Part shown: in pieces, positions 31,294 to 39,690 of the stretch
Layout of the letters: the number at the start of each line of letters is the position of its first letter
Numbering within the stretch: the stretch's first letter is position 1
Notes under the pieces: generated by a model
The model's input: only the letters and a program-made list of their open reading frames with translations
Database searches by the model: none
What the model was told of the DNA's origin: nothing
Assembly: GCA_021789435.1 (NCBI GenBank)
Contig: JAJYJO010000007.1
Span: 1-55,811 of the forward strand
Origin: Chloroflexota bacterium
Lineage (GTDB): Bacteria > Chloroflexota > Limnocylindria > Limnocylindrales > CSP1-4
Reading direction: 5' to 3'
DNA: 55,811 nucleotides
Made by a program: the position numbers and the translations under genes

Positions 31294-32325
31294 TCAGCTC
31301 GCGAGCGGCGCCCCCTGGGCCCGCCCGGCCGTCGGCCGGCCGTCCGGCAGCGCGTCGCCGATGCCACGAGCCGCCCGGACGCGGCGGACTGCCTCGACGA
31401 TCACCCGCATCTTGGCCTCGGCCTCCTCGACGGTCCGCGTCTTGAGCCCACAGTCCGGGTCCACGAAGATGCGCTCCGCCGGCATGACCTCCAAAGCCGC
31501 CTCGATGCCCCGGACCGCCTCGTCCACCGTCTCGATCCGGTGGCTGTGGACGTCCACGACCCCCAGCCCGATCGCCTTGGTGAAGGGAATCGCCCGAAAG
31601 CGCTCCAGCAGGTCGTAGCCCGAGTTCGACATCTCCAGGTCGATCTGGTCGACCGGGATGTCGAGCATGGCCGGGTAGGCGCGGGCGAAGTCGCCGTAGC
31701 AGATGTGGGTGATGGCGTGGGCCTGGAGCCCGTCGGTGACGATGGCCATCGCCTCCGCCACCAGCGGCAGCTCGTCCATCCGGGCCGACGCAGCGGGCTC
31801 GTCAACCTGGATGAAGCCCGCCCCGGCGGCCGCCAGGTACATCGCCTCGGCGTGGATCGCCCGGGCCAGGTCCAGGACGAACTCGCGGCGGGACGGGTAG
31901 TGCTCGTCGAAGCTCCAGTCGGCGATCGTGTAGGGCCCGGTCAGCATGCCCTTGACCGGGCGATCGGTCAGGGACTGGGCGAACCGCCAGGCATCCACCG
32001 TGATCGGATGCGTCCGCCGCACCGCGGCCACGGCGATCGGCTTGCGGTAGTAACGGTTGCCGTAGCTGCGGACCAGGCCGCCGATCTCGAAGCCGGCCAG
32101 CTCCTCGGCGAAGTAGGTGGCCATGTCGCCGCGGTACATCTCGCCGTCAACCAGGATGTCCACCCCGATCGACTCCTGGAAGCGGATCCAGGTCTCGGTC
32201 GCCTGTCGCTCCAGGGCGGCCAGCTCTTCGTCGGAGACGCGGCCCGCGGCATGCTCGGCCCGCGCCTTCAGCAGCTCGGGCGGCTTGGGAAACGAGCCGA
32301 CCGAGGTCGTCCACAGGCCGTTCAT
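31294..32325 (-). CDS. Core methionine synthase (MetE C-terminal-type), zinc ligands present
   Basis: A 343-aa protein matching the C-terminal catalytic half of cobalamin-independent methionine synthase. It starts TTSVGSFPKPPEL and has FIQVDEPAA (substrate binding). Zinc-ligand candidates are His and Cys in AITHICYGDF and Cys in FVDPDCGLKTR. The N-terminal half of classical MetE is absent, as in the short 'core' MetE proteins. It probably methylates homocysteine, with a methyl donor that may not be polyglutamyl folate. Its ATG overlaps the stop of a paralogue (ATGA). Confidence 0.87.
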   Translation of the reverse strand: MNGLWTTSVGSFPKPPELLKARAEHAAGRVSDEELAALERQATETWIRFQESIGVDILVDGEMYRGDMATYFAEELAGFEIGGLVRSYGNRYYRKPIAVAAVRRTHPITVDAWRFAQSLTDRPVKGMLTGPYTIADWSFDEHYPSRREFVLDLARAIHAEAMYLAAAGAGFIQVDEPAASARMDELPLVAEAMAIVTDGLQAHAITHICYGDFARAYPAMLDIPVDQIDLEMSNSGYDLLERFRAIPFTKAIGLGVVDVHSHRIETVDEAVRGIEAALEVMPAERIFVDPDCGLKTRTVEEAEAKMRVIVEAVRRVRAARGIGDALPDGRPTAGRAQGAPLAS

Positions 32326-33449
32326 GGCGTTCCCTCCTCGCCTGCCTCGACGGCCGCCACCGCCGGATCGACGGGGTCGTCGCCGGCCCGGGGCGTGCGG
32401 CCGAGAGCGGCCTCCCGGATCCCCAGTGCCCGCGGGTCGAGCTGGCCGGCCAGCTCCTCGCCGGCCGGCAGCATGGCCAGCCGGGCGACCTCGCCGAGCA
32501 GCTCGATCTTGGCCCTGGCCCGGTCGCGGGGCAGGTACTCCAGGCCCGTGGAAGGCGCCAGCCCGACGCGGTCCTTGCCGCGCCCCTGGGTCGAGGCGGC
32601 GTAGAAGGCTGCCCAGAGGACCACCTCCTTCTCCTCCGGCCGCGTCGTGCGGGCGTCGACGGCGCCGCAGACGATCCCTCGCTCGTGCGGCGCCTGGGCG
32701 ATCAGCCGCCAGTTGTCGGGGCCGGCCCGCAGGTCGAAGAGGTAGCTTGCGTACGGGGCATCGAAGAAGGTCGCCGGACCGGCCGCGTCGGCGTCGCCCA
32801 TCGTGACCGCCAGCGAGAGGTGGGTGCCCGCGACTCCGTCCAGCAGCCGCCGCTGCGCCTCGCGGAAGAGCCGCTGCTCGGCCGCGTCGTCGCCGATCAG
32901 GGTCGCCGCGTTCTCGTCGACCTGGATCAGGGGGCAGCCGGCCGCGGCCAGGGCGCGCAGCTCCTGGTTGAGCGCCTCGGCCAGGGCCAGCGTCAGCCGC
33001 TCCCGGCCGATCTCGCCGGCGTCGGCGAGGCGGGCCAGCGTGTAGGGCCCCGTGACGCACTGCTTGACCGCGCGCTCCGTGCACGACGCGGCGAAGCGCC
33101 AGTCCTCCACCGTGATCGGGCCCGTCCAGCGCGGCTCCGCCAGGGCCCGTGGCTGGCGGTAGTAGGTGTTGGTGTCGAAGTAGCGGAGCAGGCCGGTGAC
33201 CTCGAAGCCGGCGAGGCCACGGGCGAACGCGGTCTGGGCGTCCTCCCAGCGAACCTGGCCGTCGGTGATCGGCTCCAGGCCGGCGGCCTCCTGCTCCGCG
33301 ACCAGTTCCCGGACGAGCTCGTCCTGGACGGCCCGGAAGGCGGCCGCGTCGATCTCGCCGCGCTCCAGCCGGCCGTACGCGGCGCGGAGGCGGAACGGCT
33401 GCCCCGGCAGCGGGGTCCGGGGATAGGCGCCGACCAGGGTCGCGAACAT
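32322..33449 (-). CDS. MetE-like paralogue lacking zinc ligands
   Basis: A 375-aa protein of the same family as its neighbour (start TLVGAYPRTPLPG, QVDENAATL, VKQCVTGPYTLARLAD). The zinc positions differ: LSLAVTMGDAD stands where the partner has THICYGDF, and LAPSTGLEYLP where it has VDPDCGLKT. So the His-Cys pair and the late Cys are missing and ordinary methionine synthase chemistry is unlikely. GGAGG precedes the ATG at 33449. The ATGA overlap with the intact gene implies equal synthesis, perhaps as a complex in which this chain binds or delivers the methyl donor. Confidence 0.8.
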   Translation of the reverse strand: MFATLVGAYPRTPLPGQPFRLRAAYGRLERGEIDAAAFRAVQDELVRELVAEQEAAGLEPITDGQVRWEDAQTAFARGLAGFEVTGLLRYFDTNTYYRQPRALAEPRWTGPITVEDWRFAASCTERAVKQCVTGPYTLARLADAGEIGRERLTLALAEALNQELRALAAAGCPLIQVDENAATLIGDDAAEQRLFREAQRRLLDGVAGTHLSLAVTMGDADAAGPATFFDAPYASYLFDLRAGPDNWRLIAQAPHERGIVCGAVDARTTRPEEKEVVLWAAFYAASTQGRGKDRVGLAPSTGLEYLPRDRARAKIELLGEVARLAMLPAGEELAGQLDPRALGIREAALGRTPRAGDDPVDPAVAAVEAGEEGTP

Positions 33450-33488
33450 CGAGCCTCCGTTGACACTGCCGGGCGGGCCCCGGCGGCG

Positions 33489-33494
33489 GTCATA
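33489..33494 (-). promoter_or_regulatory. -10 element TATGAC for the MetE-like pair
   Basis: TATGAC on the minus strand would start transcription near 33482, about 33 nt before the ATG. Confidence 0.35.
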
Positions 33495-33668
33495 TCTCCC
33501 CCGGCGTCGTCCGGTGGCCCACCCGCCCGGCGCCGCGGCGCCGGCCCTGCGCGCGGGCCGGGTCGCCGATGGTAGCGCATCGGGCCGCTTCGCCCCGTGC
33601 GGGCCGCCCCGCGCGGAGACCGGGGAGCGGCGCCCGCCGCCGGGGAGCGTCACGCGCGGCCTGGCACG

Positions 33669-33703
33669 AAGAAGCCCGGGCGAGGTCCTCGCCCGGGCTT
33701 CTT
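33669..33703. terminator. Long perfect hairpin, terminator of the DUF5666 gene
   Basis: AAGAAGCCCGGGCGAGG pairs with CCTCGCCCGGGCTTCTT, up to 17 bp, ending in TTCTT on either strand. It lies 68 bp past the stop of the DUF5666 gene and could also stop transcription from the other side. Confidence 0.75.
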
Positions 33704-33771
33704 GCTCGTCGGCCAGACCGGCGGCGGAACCGCCAAGCCCGGTCGGCACCGTGTCCTTGGCTGCGTCCCGG

Positions 33772-34857
33772 TCAGGCGCCGCTGGTGCCGGTCGACGGCG
33801 ACGGCGTTGCCGCCGGGCCGCCGAAACCCCCGAACGGGCCCATGCCGCGGCCGCCCATCGGGCCAAAGCCCTCGCCCATCGGGCCGAAGCCCTCGCCCAT
33901 CGGGCCGAAGCCCTCGCCCATCGGGCCGTAGCTGTAGGTGCCGGCCCCGGCGGCGCGCACCAGGCTCGCCTGGATGGAGCCGTCTGCGTTGCGCGTGCCC
34001 TGGACCGCGATCCGGTCGCCGACCGCGACGTCGGCGAAGCCGGCGCTGGTCTTGCCCGCGACCTCGTAGGTCGTGGAGGAGCTGACCTTGACCGTCACCG
34101 ACGAGCCGCCGGCCAGCTTGAGCGTGATGGAGGCCGCTCCCTTGGCCGTGACCGTGCCGGCCGCCGTGGTCGGCAGAATCTGGACCTTGAGGGCGGTGAA
34201 GGTGCCGTCGCTGGCCTGCGTGCCCTCGACCTCGACCCGCGATCCGACGGTCAGGGCGTCCTTGGTCGCCGACTGCGTGCCGAGGGTGAAGGTCGTGGAG
34301 GAGGTCAGCTCGACGGTCCTGGACGAGCCGTCGTGCTGGGTGATGGTCACGCTTGATGCGCCGACGGCGCTGATCGTGCCGCCGACCTCGGGCAGGACCA
34401 CGTTGATGGCCGTGACCTTGAACGTGCCGTCGGACTGGCGGGTCTCGCTGAAGGCGACCTGGTCGCCGACCTTGAGATCGCCGACCTTGATCGTCTGGCC
34501 GGCCCGGGTGATGGTCGCCCCGGCGGCGTCGATCGTCCGCGTCCAGCCGTCCGTGGTCTGCAGCGACAGCTTCGTGCCGCTGATGCCGGTGATCGTGATC
34601 GTTCCGAAGGGTCCGTGGCCCATTCTGCCGCCGGAGCCCATCCAGCCGCGGCCGCCACGGGGACCGGCCCAGCCGGGAGCGGCCAGGCCGCTTGTCGGGC
34701 TCGGGCTGGCTGCCGTCAGAATCGCGGCTCCGGGCGCAGGAGTGCCGGCGCCCGAGGCGGCGACGCTCACGACGACCGCGACGACTCCCACGGCGGCGAG
34801 GGCCAGCGCGGCGAGCCAGCGGGGTCTCGGACGTCTGATGGCGGGATCGTTTCCCAT
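33772..34857 (-). CDS. Exported DUF5666-type repeat protein
   Basis: A 361-aa protein with an N-terminal membrane anchor or signal (WLAALALAAVGVVAVVVSVAA), a Gly-rich spacer, and three consecutive beta-rich modules of about 70 residues each. The modules repeat the pattern GTITxxxxxSxTxxxxDG, Txxxxxx, xxxVGDxVxVxGTxxxDGTxxA, typical of DUF5666. The tail has three GPMGEGF repeats and a Ser/Thr/Pro end. It is probably an extracytoplasmic protein; no function is established. GAGGT precedes the ATG. It lies behind one of five shared TCTCA-box promoters. Confidence 0.85.
   Translation of the reverse strand: MGNDPAIRRPRPRWLAALALAAVGVVAVVVSVAASGAGTPAPGAAILTAASPSPTSGLAAPGWAGPRGGRGWMGSGGRMGHGPFGTITITGISGTKLSLQTTDGWTRTIDAAGATITRAGQTIKVGDLKVGDQVAFSETRQSDGTFKVTAINVVLPEVGGTISAVGASSVTITQHDGSSRTVELTSSTTFTLGTQSATKDALTVGSRVEVEGTQASDGTFTALKVQILPTTAAGTVTAKGAASITLKLAGGSSVTVKVSSSTTYEVAGKTSAGFADVAVGDRIAVQGTRNADGSIQASLVRAAGAGTYSYGPMGEGFGPMGEGFGPMGEGFGPMGGRGMGPFGGFGGPAATPSPSTGTSGA
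33859..33921 (-). repeat. Three tandem 21-bp repeats in the DUF5666 gene
   Basis: Three copies of a 21-bp unit, one base different in the first, encode GPMGEGF. The frame is preserved. A fourth, diverged copy follows at 33922. Confidence 0.85.
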
Positions 34858-34940
34858 GAAGTACCTCGCAGAGCTCCTCGGCGAAACATCCCCCTGACCC
34901 GGGCCCGGCGAGGGAGGAGGTCCCGCCGGCCCGTGCCACC

Positions 34941-34974
34941 CTTATGCCAGACGTCCCTGAGAAGGTCCTGAGAG
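34941..34974 (-). promoter_or_regulatory. TCTCA-box promoter (site A) of the DUF5666 gene
   Basis: On the minus strand CTCTCAGGACCTTCTCA holds two TCTCA boxes 11 bp apart (34969-34973 and 34958-34962). Exactly 11 nt later comes CATAAG (34946-34941). The leader would be about 77 nt. Confidence 0.65.
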
Positions 34975-35120
34975 TCGCCCGGTCACCGCCGACCGGGCGC
35001 CCGAGGGACGGGCGCGGGCGTCGAAGCCCTCCTATCATGCGCCTTCCACGGGTCGCCCGGCGGCGCCCGGATCGCCGAAACGGGTCCGGGGCGAGGTCGA
35101 CCAGGCAGGGCTGCGGGCGG

Positions 35121-36206
35121 TCAGGCCGGGCTGCCGGCGATCGATCCGGTCACGGATCCGTCGCCCGCCACCTGGAGCTGGATCTGCAGGTTCACCGCCT
35201 GGCCCGCGGCCGTCGAGCAGCTCGCCGCGATCCGGTCCCGCCGGACTCCGGTGATCTGGCCCTGGCAGACCTCGGTCCCCGCGCTGAGCGAGAGCTGGCT
35301 GCCGGTGATGGTCGCCCCTCCGTCGTCCCCGGGGGCCAGGTCCAGGACCAGCCGGAGATGAGCTCCCTGGCCGACGCTGGCGTCGAGCAGCGCGCTGCTG
35401 CCGTCGCTCGACTGGGTCAGGGTTCCCTGCATCGACGCCTGGAAGGGCGACGCGAAGGGTGAGGTGCCGGCCTGGCCGCCGGACGCGCCGCCCCCGCTCG
35501 TGCCGCCGGCGCCCTGGACGGCACTCACCACGCCGGGGGCCGCGCCCGAGCCGTGGCCGTTGTTGGCGATGAGGTTCCAGCCCGGCTGGAGCGGGCCGTT
35601 GATCGTCCAGGTGGAGGCCGCGAGCAGGCCCACGACCGTCAGGGCCGCGACCATCGGATGCCGTCGCGCGCGAGGGTCCTCCGGCCAGAGGCGGAGGGCC
35701 AGCAGGCCGCCGACGACGAAGAGACTCCCGGCGTAGACCGCCATCGCCCACGGCGTCCGCGTGTCGCTGCCGTTGCCCAGGCCGTGGAGGGTCGCCAGGA
35801 CGAAGACGACGAAGCTGAGGTAGTGGAACCGGCGCCACCAGGCGTAGCCGATGCGGGGCCGGGCATACTCGCTCAGGTAGACGGCGATCAACAGGTAGGC
35901 GGCGATGATCCCGAGAGCCACCCACAGGGGTCGGTAGTGGCTGACCATCGGCACCAGCACCTCGGCCGGAGTGAAGCCGATGAACGGGTCGACCGCCACC
36001 GCCAGGGTGTGGATCCCGGTGAAGACGAGGGCCACGAGCGTGACGAAGCGGTGGAGGTCGCTCGTCAGCCAGCGCGGCCAGTTCGGGCTCCGGAACTTCA
36101 GGCTGACCGCCAGGCCGATCGCCACCGAGGCCGTCAGCAGCAGGTAGGCGATGAAACCGCCGGCCCGCGCGACGTCCCAGGTGACGCTGCTCCAGGCGGG
36201 GCTCAT
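35121..36206 (-). CDS. Ferric-reductase-like transmembrane protein
   Basis: A 361-aa protein. Residues 10-195 form six likely helices of the ferric reductase-like domain, with paired histidines suited to heme ligation (SDLHRFVTLVALVFTGIHTL and RRFHYLSFVVFVLATLHGL). No FAD/NAD-binding domain follows. Instead there is a Gly/Ser-rich linker (SGGGASGGQAG) and a beta-rich exported tail of about 120 residues (MQGTLTQSSDGSSALLDASV). Its ATG overlaps the stop of apbE. This suggests membrane electron transfer to a flavinylated or other extracytoplasmic partner. Last gene of a three-gene operon. Confidence 0.85.
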   Translation of the reverse strand: MSPAWSSVTWDVARAGGFIAYLLLTASVAIGLAVSLKFRSPNWPRWLTSDLHRFVTLVALVFTGIHTLAVAVDPFIGFTPAEVLVPMVSHYRPLWVALGIIAAYLLIAVYLSEYARPRIGYAWWRRFHYLSFVVFVLATLHGLGNGSDTRTPWAMAVYAGSLFVVGGLLALRLWPEDPRARRHPMVAALTVVGLLAASTWTINGPLQPGWNLIANNGHGSGAAPGVVSAVQGAGGTSGGGASGGQAGTSPFASPFQASMQGTLTQSSDGSSALLDASVGQGAHLRLVLDLAPGDDGGATITGSQLSLSAGTEVCQGQITGVRRDRIAASCSTAAGQAVNLQIQLQVAGDGSVTGSIAGSPA

Positions 36207-37237
36207 CGGCCGGCCCCTGCCGCCCGGCCGGCCTCCGGCATGGGAGCTCTGCCGGCCACGACCGTGGCGCCCGGGGAGGTCGCGGATCCGGCCCCCCTCA
36301 CTTCATCCCCCGGTGGGGCGGACCACGTCCAGGCGCCCACGGGGAGCTCCCGGCCATCGTCGAGGACCAGCAGGCCGGTCAGGCCGTTGCGATCGAGGAA
36401 CGCCGGGCCCGCGTCGGGCCCCAGGATGAGCGCGACCTTGGCCGCCACCTCCGCCTGACGGCAGCTCGCAGCGGCGACGCTGGCCGAACGGACGCCGCTG
36501 CGAGCGGGCAATACCGTCCGCGGGTCGAGCAGGTGGTGCTGCTCCAGGCCGCCCGTCCGCCAGTGCCGGCGGGAGACGCTGGATGTCGCCAGGGCGCCGT
36601 GCGGCAGGCCCACGGTGCGCAGCCCGCCGTCGATCTCGATCCCCACCGGCCAGGCCGGCAGGCCCGCCGGGCAGCCGACGACCGCCAGGTCGCCGCCCGC
36701 CTCCACGAGGGCCGGCGTCACCTCCAGCTCGGCCAGGCCGCGCAGCGATTCGTCGACGGCCATCCCCTTGGCGATCCCGCCGAAGTCGAGGTGGGCGCCG
36801 GCCGGCAGGTCCACCGTCCGGTGGTGCACGTCGAGGCGAATCCCCCGCCAGGCCCCGCCGGGGCGCGCCGGCCCCGGGTCGGCCGGACGGTCGGCGGGCA
36901 GCTCCGCGAACGTCCGGTCGTAGCCGGCCGCGGCGAGCTGGTCCAGCATCGCCGGATCGAACAGGCCGTCCGTGGCCGCCGCGGCCTCCAGGGCGGCCCA
37001 GGTCACTCGGAAGAGCAGGGAGCTCACGGCGACGGTCTGGCCCGCCGCCGCGTTGAGCGCGCTCAGCTCGCTGTCCGGACGGAAGCGGCTGAGGCGCCGG
37101 TCCCACTCGGCGAAGACGCCGCGCACCACGTCCGCCGATTCGTCGCGGCCGGTGGGCAGGATCGTCGAAACCTGCGTCCCCATGCTCGCGAAGACGAATC
37201 GTCGGAAGCCCGGCGGCGTGGACAGGTCAGGAGCCAC
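36203..37237 (-). CDS. apbE: FAD:protein FMN transferase ApbE
   Basis: A 344-aa ApbE-family protein with RRFVFASMGTQVSTILP at the start of the domain, HLDFGGIAKGMAVDESLRG near residue 165, VEAGGDLAVVG near 195, and a C-terminal metal/FAD region (HHLLDPRTVLPARSGVRSAS). ApbE transfers FMN from FAD onto Thr/Ser of extracytoplasmic electron-transfer proteins. No signal peptide is evident. The GTG at 37237 is proposed because it overlaps the previous gene by only 11 bp. It lies between a small secreted-type protein and a ferric-reductase-like protein, which are its likely partners. Confidence 0.88.
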   Translation of the reverse strand: MAPDLSTPPGFRRFVFASMGTQVSTILPTGRDESADVVRGVFAEWDRRLSRFRPDSELSALNAAAGQTVAVSSLLFRVTWAALEAAAATDGLFDPAMLDQLAAAGYDRTFAELPADRPADPGPARPGGAWRGIRLDVHHRTVDLPAGAHLDFGGIAKGMAVDESLRGLAELEVTPALVEAGGDLAVVGCPAGLPAWPVGIEIDGGLRTVGLPHGALATSSVSRRHWRTGGLEQHHLLDPRTVLPARSGVRSASVAAASCRQAEVAAKVALILGPDAGPAFLDRNGLTGLLVLDDGRELPVGAWTWSAPPGDEVRGAGSATSPGATVVAGRAPMPEAGRAAGAGR

Positions 37238-37532
37238 CGGACTGGACGACCGGCTGCTGGAAGCCGCCACCGGAGAGACCCGGGTTGGCCGCAGCACCGG
37301 AGTTGAAGAAGCCGCTGCTGCCGGCCTGCCCGCCGAAGGGGTTGGCTGCCGTCGGTGCCGGCGTGGCCCCGGAGGCGGCCGCCTGGCCGGCCGCGGTCAC
37401 GCCGACGATGTGGCCGGCCGCCAGGCCCCAGAGGGCGGCGAACGCGACCACGGCGCCGGCGACAACCTGGCGCTTGAGGCGCGTGAGTCGAGCGTGGGGG
37501 TCGGGGCGCGGGCTGGGCTGGGACGCGTTCAT
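37227..37532 (-). CDS. Small membrane-anchored protein with SGAT motif
   Basis: A 101-aa protein with a basic N-terminus, one membrane helix (VVAGAVVAFAALWGLAAGHIVG, residues 23-44, of which only the core is hydrophobic) and a low-complexity Gly/Ala/Asn/Pro tail. The tetrapeptide SGAT at residues 54-57 matches the core of the sequence flavinylated by ApbE ([S/T]GA[S/T]); the usual preceding Asp is missing. It is the first gene of the operon with apbE. Its ATG at 37532 lies 8 nt after TAGCCT, so the mRNA may be leaderless. Confidence 0.7.
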   Translation of the reverse strand: MNASQPSPRPDPHARLTRLKRQVVAGAVVAFAALWGLAAGHIVGVTAAGQAAASGATPAPTAANPFGGQAGSSGFFNSGAAANPGLSGGGFQQPVVQSGGS

Positions 37533-37540
37533 GGGCTCGG

Positions 37541-37573
37541 AGGCTAGGGTTGGAACATGAGACGAGTCTGTGA
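37541..37573 (-). promoter_or_regulatory. TCTCA-box promoter (site E) of the apbE operon
   Basis: On the minus strand TTCACAGACTCGTCTCA holds boxes TCACA and TCTCA 11 bp apart (37569-37573 and 37558-37562). TAGCCT (37546-37541) follows after 11 nt, and the ATG after a further 8 nt. Confidence 0.6.
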
Positions 37574-37581
37574 ACGGGCCG

Positions 37582-38949
37582 TCACGACTGCCCGAGATGG
37601 GCCAGGTCCACCGCCCGCTCGGCCCGGCCGCCGACGGGCAGCTCCACCGTGAAGAGCGCGCCGCCCTCCCCGCGGTTGGCCGCCCTGATCGACCCACCGT
37701 GCCGCTCCACGATCCAGGCGGCGATCGCCAGGCCCAGGCCGGTGCCCCCGGTCGGCGCGCCGGGCGCCCGGTAGAAACGGTCGAAGATCCGGGGCATGTC
37801 TTCCGGTCGAACGCCGGGGCCCTGGTCCTCGACGTCGAGCCGGACGTTCCGGCCGGCGCTGCGGACCCGGACGGTGACCAGCCCGCCGCCCGGCGAGTGG
37901 GCGATCGCGTTGTCGGCCAGGATGGTGACCAGCTGGCGGAGGCGGAGGGGGTCGCCCTTGACCGGCGCCGGCTCGGGATCCAGGAGCAGGCGGACGTCCC
38001 GGCCGGCCGCCAGGGTGGCGAGCGCGGCCATCGCCTCGGCGGCGACATCGGCCAGGTCGAGGGGCAGTCGCTCCATCTCGACCGCGCCCGAATCGGTCCG
38101 CGCCAGGAGCAGCAGGTCGCCCACCAGGGCGGTCAGGTGGTCCACCTCGTCGCGGATGTCGCGGAGGGCCTCCCCCACGGCCCCGACCGGGGCGTCGCGG
38201 TTCCGCTCCAGGTCCTCCACGCTCGTCCGGATCACCGCCAGGGGCGTCCGAAGCTCGTGGCTCGCGTTGGCGGCGAACTCGCGCTGGCGGCGGAGCGAGA
38301 GACGGATCGGCACCAGGGCACGGCTGGCGTAGATCCAGCCGGCGATCAGGGCCAGGCCCAGGACCCCCAGGCCACCAACGAGCAGGACCGTCAGCAGCAG
38401 GTCGAGCGTCCGCACCTCGGCCGTCCGATCGCCGATCACCTGGACGACGAAGGTCTCGCCGGCCAGCGAGATCGGCTGCGACAGGACGCGGACGGGCACG
38501 CCCTGGATCGTGGTGTCGCGGACGTCGACCGAGCCGGCGCGAGCCGCGGCCAGGCCCGCCGCGTCCGGGATCCCCAGGCTCGCCAGGTTGGACGGGCCGA
38601 TGGTCTGGCCGCTCGGCGGGATCACCATGGCGATCGAACCCGAGGCCGGTCCGCCGAACGAGAAGCCGAACCGGCCCGGCAGGGCCAGCTCGTCCGGGTT
38701 TCGATCGATCTCGGCGACGATCGTCGTGGCCCGCGCCCTGAGCTGCGTCTCCGAGTCGTTCGCCAGCGAGCGTGAGACGCTGAAGTAGACGGCCGAACCG
38801 AGGGCCAGCAGGAGAACCAGGGTGACCCCGCCGCTCCAGAGCACCAGGCGCCAGCGGACGCGGCGGAGCAGCCGGGTGTCCGGCTCGGCCGGGTGCGGAC
38901 CCAGGATCGCGAGCCGCCAGCGGGCCAGGCGACGGCGAAGCCCGGCCAT
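37582..38949 (-). CDS. Sensor histidine kinase
   Basis: A 455-aa membrane kinase. Helices at about 35-58 and 187-210 frame an extracytoplasmic sensor domain of about 125 residues. Then come HAMP-like sequence, the H-box (FAANASHELRTPLAVIRTS), N-box (TILADNAIAHSPGGG), and G-boxes (VEDQGPGVRPED and GGTGLGLAIAAW). The order identifies an EnvZ/BaeS-type kinase. Its ATG overlaps the response-regulator stop by one base. The signal is unknown; the surrounding efflux, protease and redox genes suggest an envelope condition. Confidence 0.93.
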   Translation of the reverse strand: MAGLRRRLARWRLAILGPHPAEPDTRLLRRVRWRLVLWSGGVTLVLLLALGSAVYFSVSRSLANDSETQLRARATTIVAEIDRNPDELALPGRFGFSFGGPASGSIAMVIPPSGQTIGPSNLASLGIPDAAGLAAARAGSVDVRDTTIQGVPVRVLSQPISLAGETFVVQVIGDRTAEVRTLDLLLTVLLVGGLGVLGLALIAGWIYASRALVPIRLSLRRQREFAANASHELRTPLAVIRTSVEDLERNRDAPVGAVGEALRDIRDEVDHLTALVGDLLLLARTDSGAVEMERLPLDLADVAAEAMAALATLAAGRDVRLLLDPEPAPVKGDPLRLRQLVTILADNAIAHSPGGGLVTVRVRSAGRNVRLDVEDQGPGVRPEDMPRIFDRFYRAPGAPTGGTGLGLAIAAWIVERHGGSIRAANRGEGGALFTVELPVGGRAERAVDLAHLGQS

Positions 38950-39626
38950 CAGCCCGCGCGCATCCGGTAGCCCACCCCGCGGACCGTCTCGATCTGGCCG
39001 CCCGCGGGCCCGAGCTTGTCACGCAGGTAATGGACGTAGGTGTCGACCGCGTTGGGCGTGACGGCCACCCCGTAGGGCCAGGCCTGGTCGAGCAGCTGGT
39101 CGCGGCTCAGGACCTGCTCGGGGTGGCGAAGGAAGCATTCGAGGAGGGCAAACTCGCGGGGGCTGAGTTCCACCCGGTGGCCGTCCACGGTCACCTTGCG
39201 AAGATGCTCGTCCAGGGTCACGGGCCCGCTCTCCAGGGAGGCGCCGCTGCGGGCCGGCGCGGCGCCGGCGCGGCGGGCGAGCGCTCGCAGACGGGCCGAC
39301 AGCTCCTCGTACGCGAAGGGCTTGACGAGGTAGTCGTCCGCCCCCGCGTCCAGGCCGATGACCCGGTCGTTGACCGTGTCTCGGGCGGTCAGCATCAGGA
39401 TCGCGAGCTTGGACTTGGCGGCCCGCAGGCGGCGGGCGATGTCCAGCCCGGAGATGTCCGGGAGGCCGATGTCGAGGATGACCGCCTCCAGGCCGGGCGC
39501 CTCGAGCGCAAGCTCAAGGCCGCTCCGGCCGTCGGGGGCGAGCTCCACCACATGACGGTCGCCCTGGAGAAGACGCCGGAGCAGCGGGCCGAGCTTTGGG
39601 TCGTCCTCGATCACGAGGAGGTGCAT
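38949..39626 (-). CDS. OmpR/PhoB-family response regulator
   Basis: A 225-aa regulator. The receiver domain has EDD at residues 7-9, the phospho-acceptor Asp in AVILDIGLPDISG, the conserved Thr in ILMLTARD and Lys in YLVKPFAYEE. The C-terminal winged helix contains VELSPREFALLECFLRHP and VDTYVHYLRDKLG. Such regulators bind tandem repeats spaced 11 bp. It lies among five promoters carrying exactly such repeats and is the best candidate to bind them, which is inference. GGAAG precedes the ATG. Confidence 0.93.
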   Translation of the reverse strand: MHLLVIEDDPKLGPLLRRLLQGDRHVVELAPDGRSGLELALEAPGLEAVILDIGLPDISGLDIARRLRAAKSKLAILMLTARDTVNDRVIGLDAGADDYLVKPFAYEELSARLRALARRAGAAPARSGASLESGPVTLDEHLRKVTVDGHRVELSPREFALLECFLRHPEQVLSRDQLLDQAWPYGVAVTPNAVDTYVHYLRDKLGPAGGQIETVRGVGYRMRAG

Positions 39627-39690
39627 TGCTTCCGTCCGTCAAGGTGCGCCCGGGACGCACGGGCGCGATGGTTTCAAGGTAGCGCGTTCG

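Noticed and set aside
33460-33495. TTGACA with CATATC as a plus-strand promoter
   Set aside because: The spacing is about 25 bp and no plus-strand gene follows. The AT-rich bases are better explained as the minus-strand -10 of the MetE-like pair.
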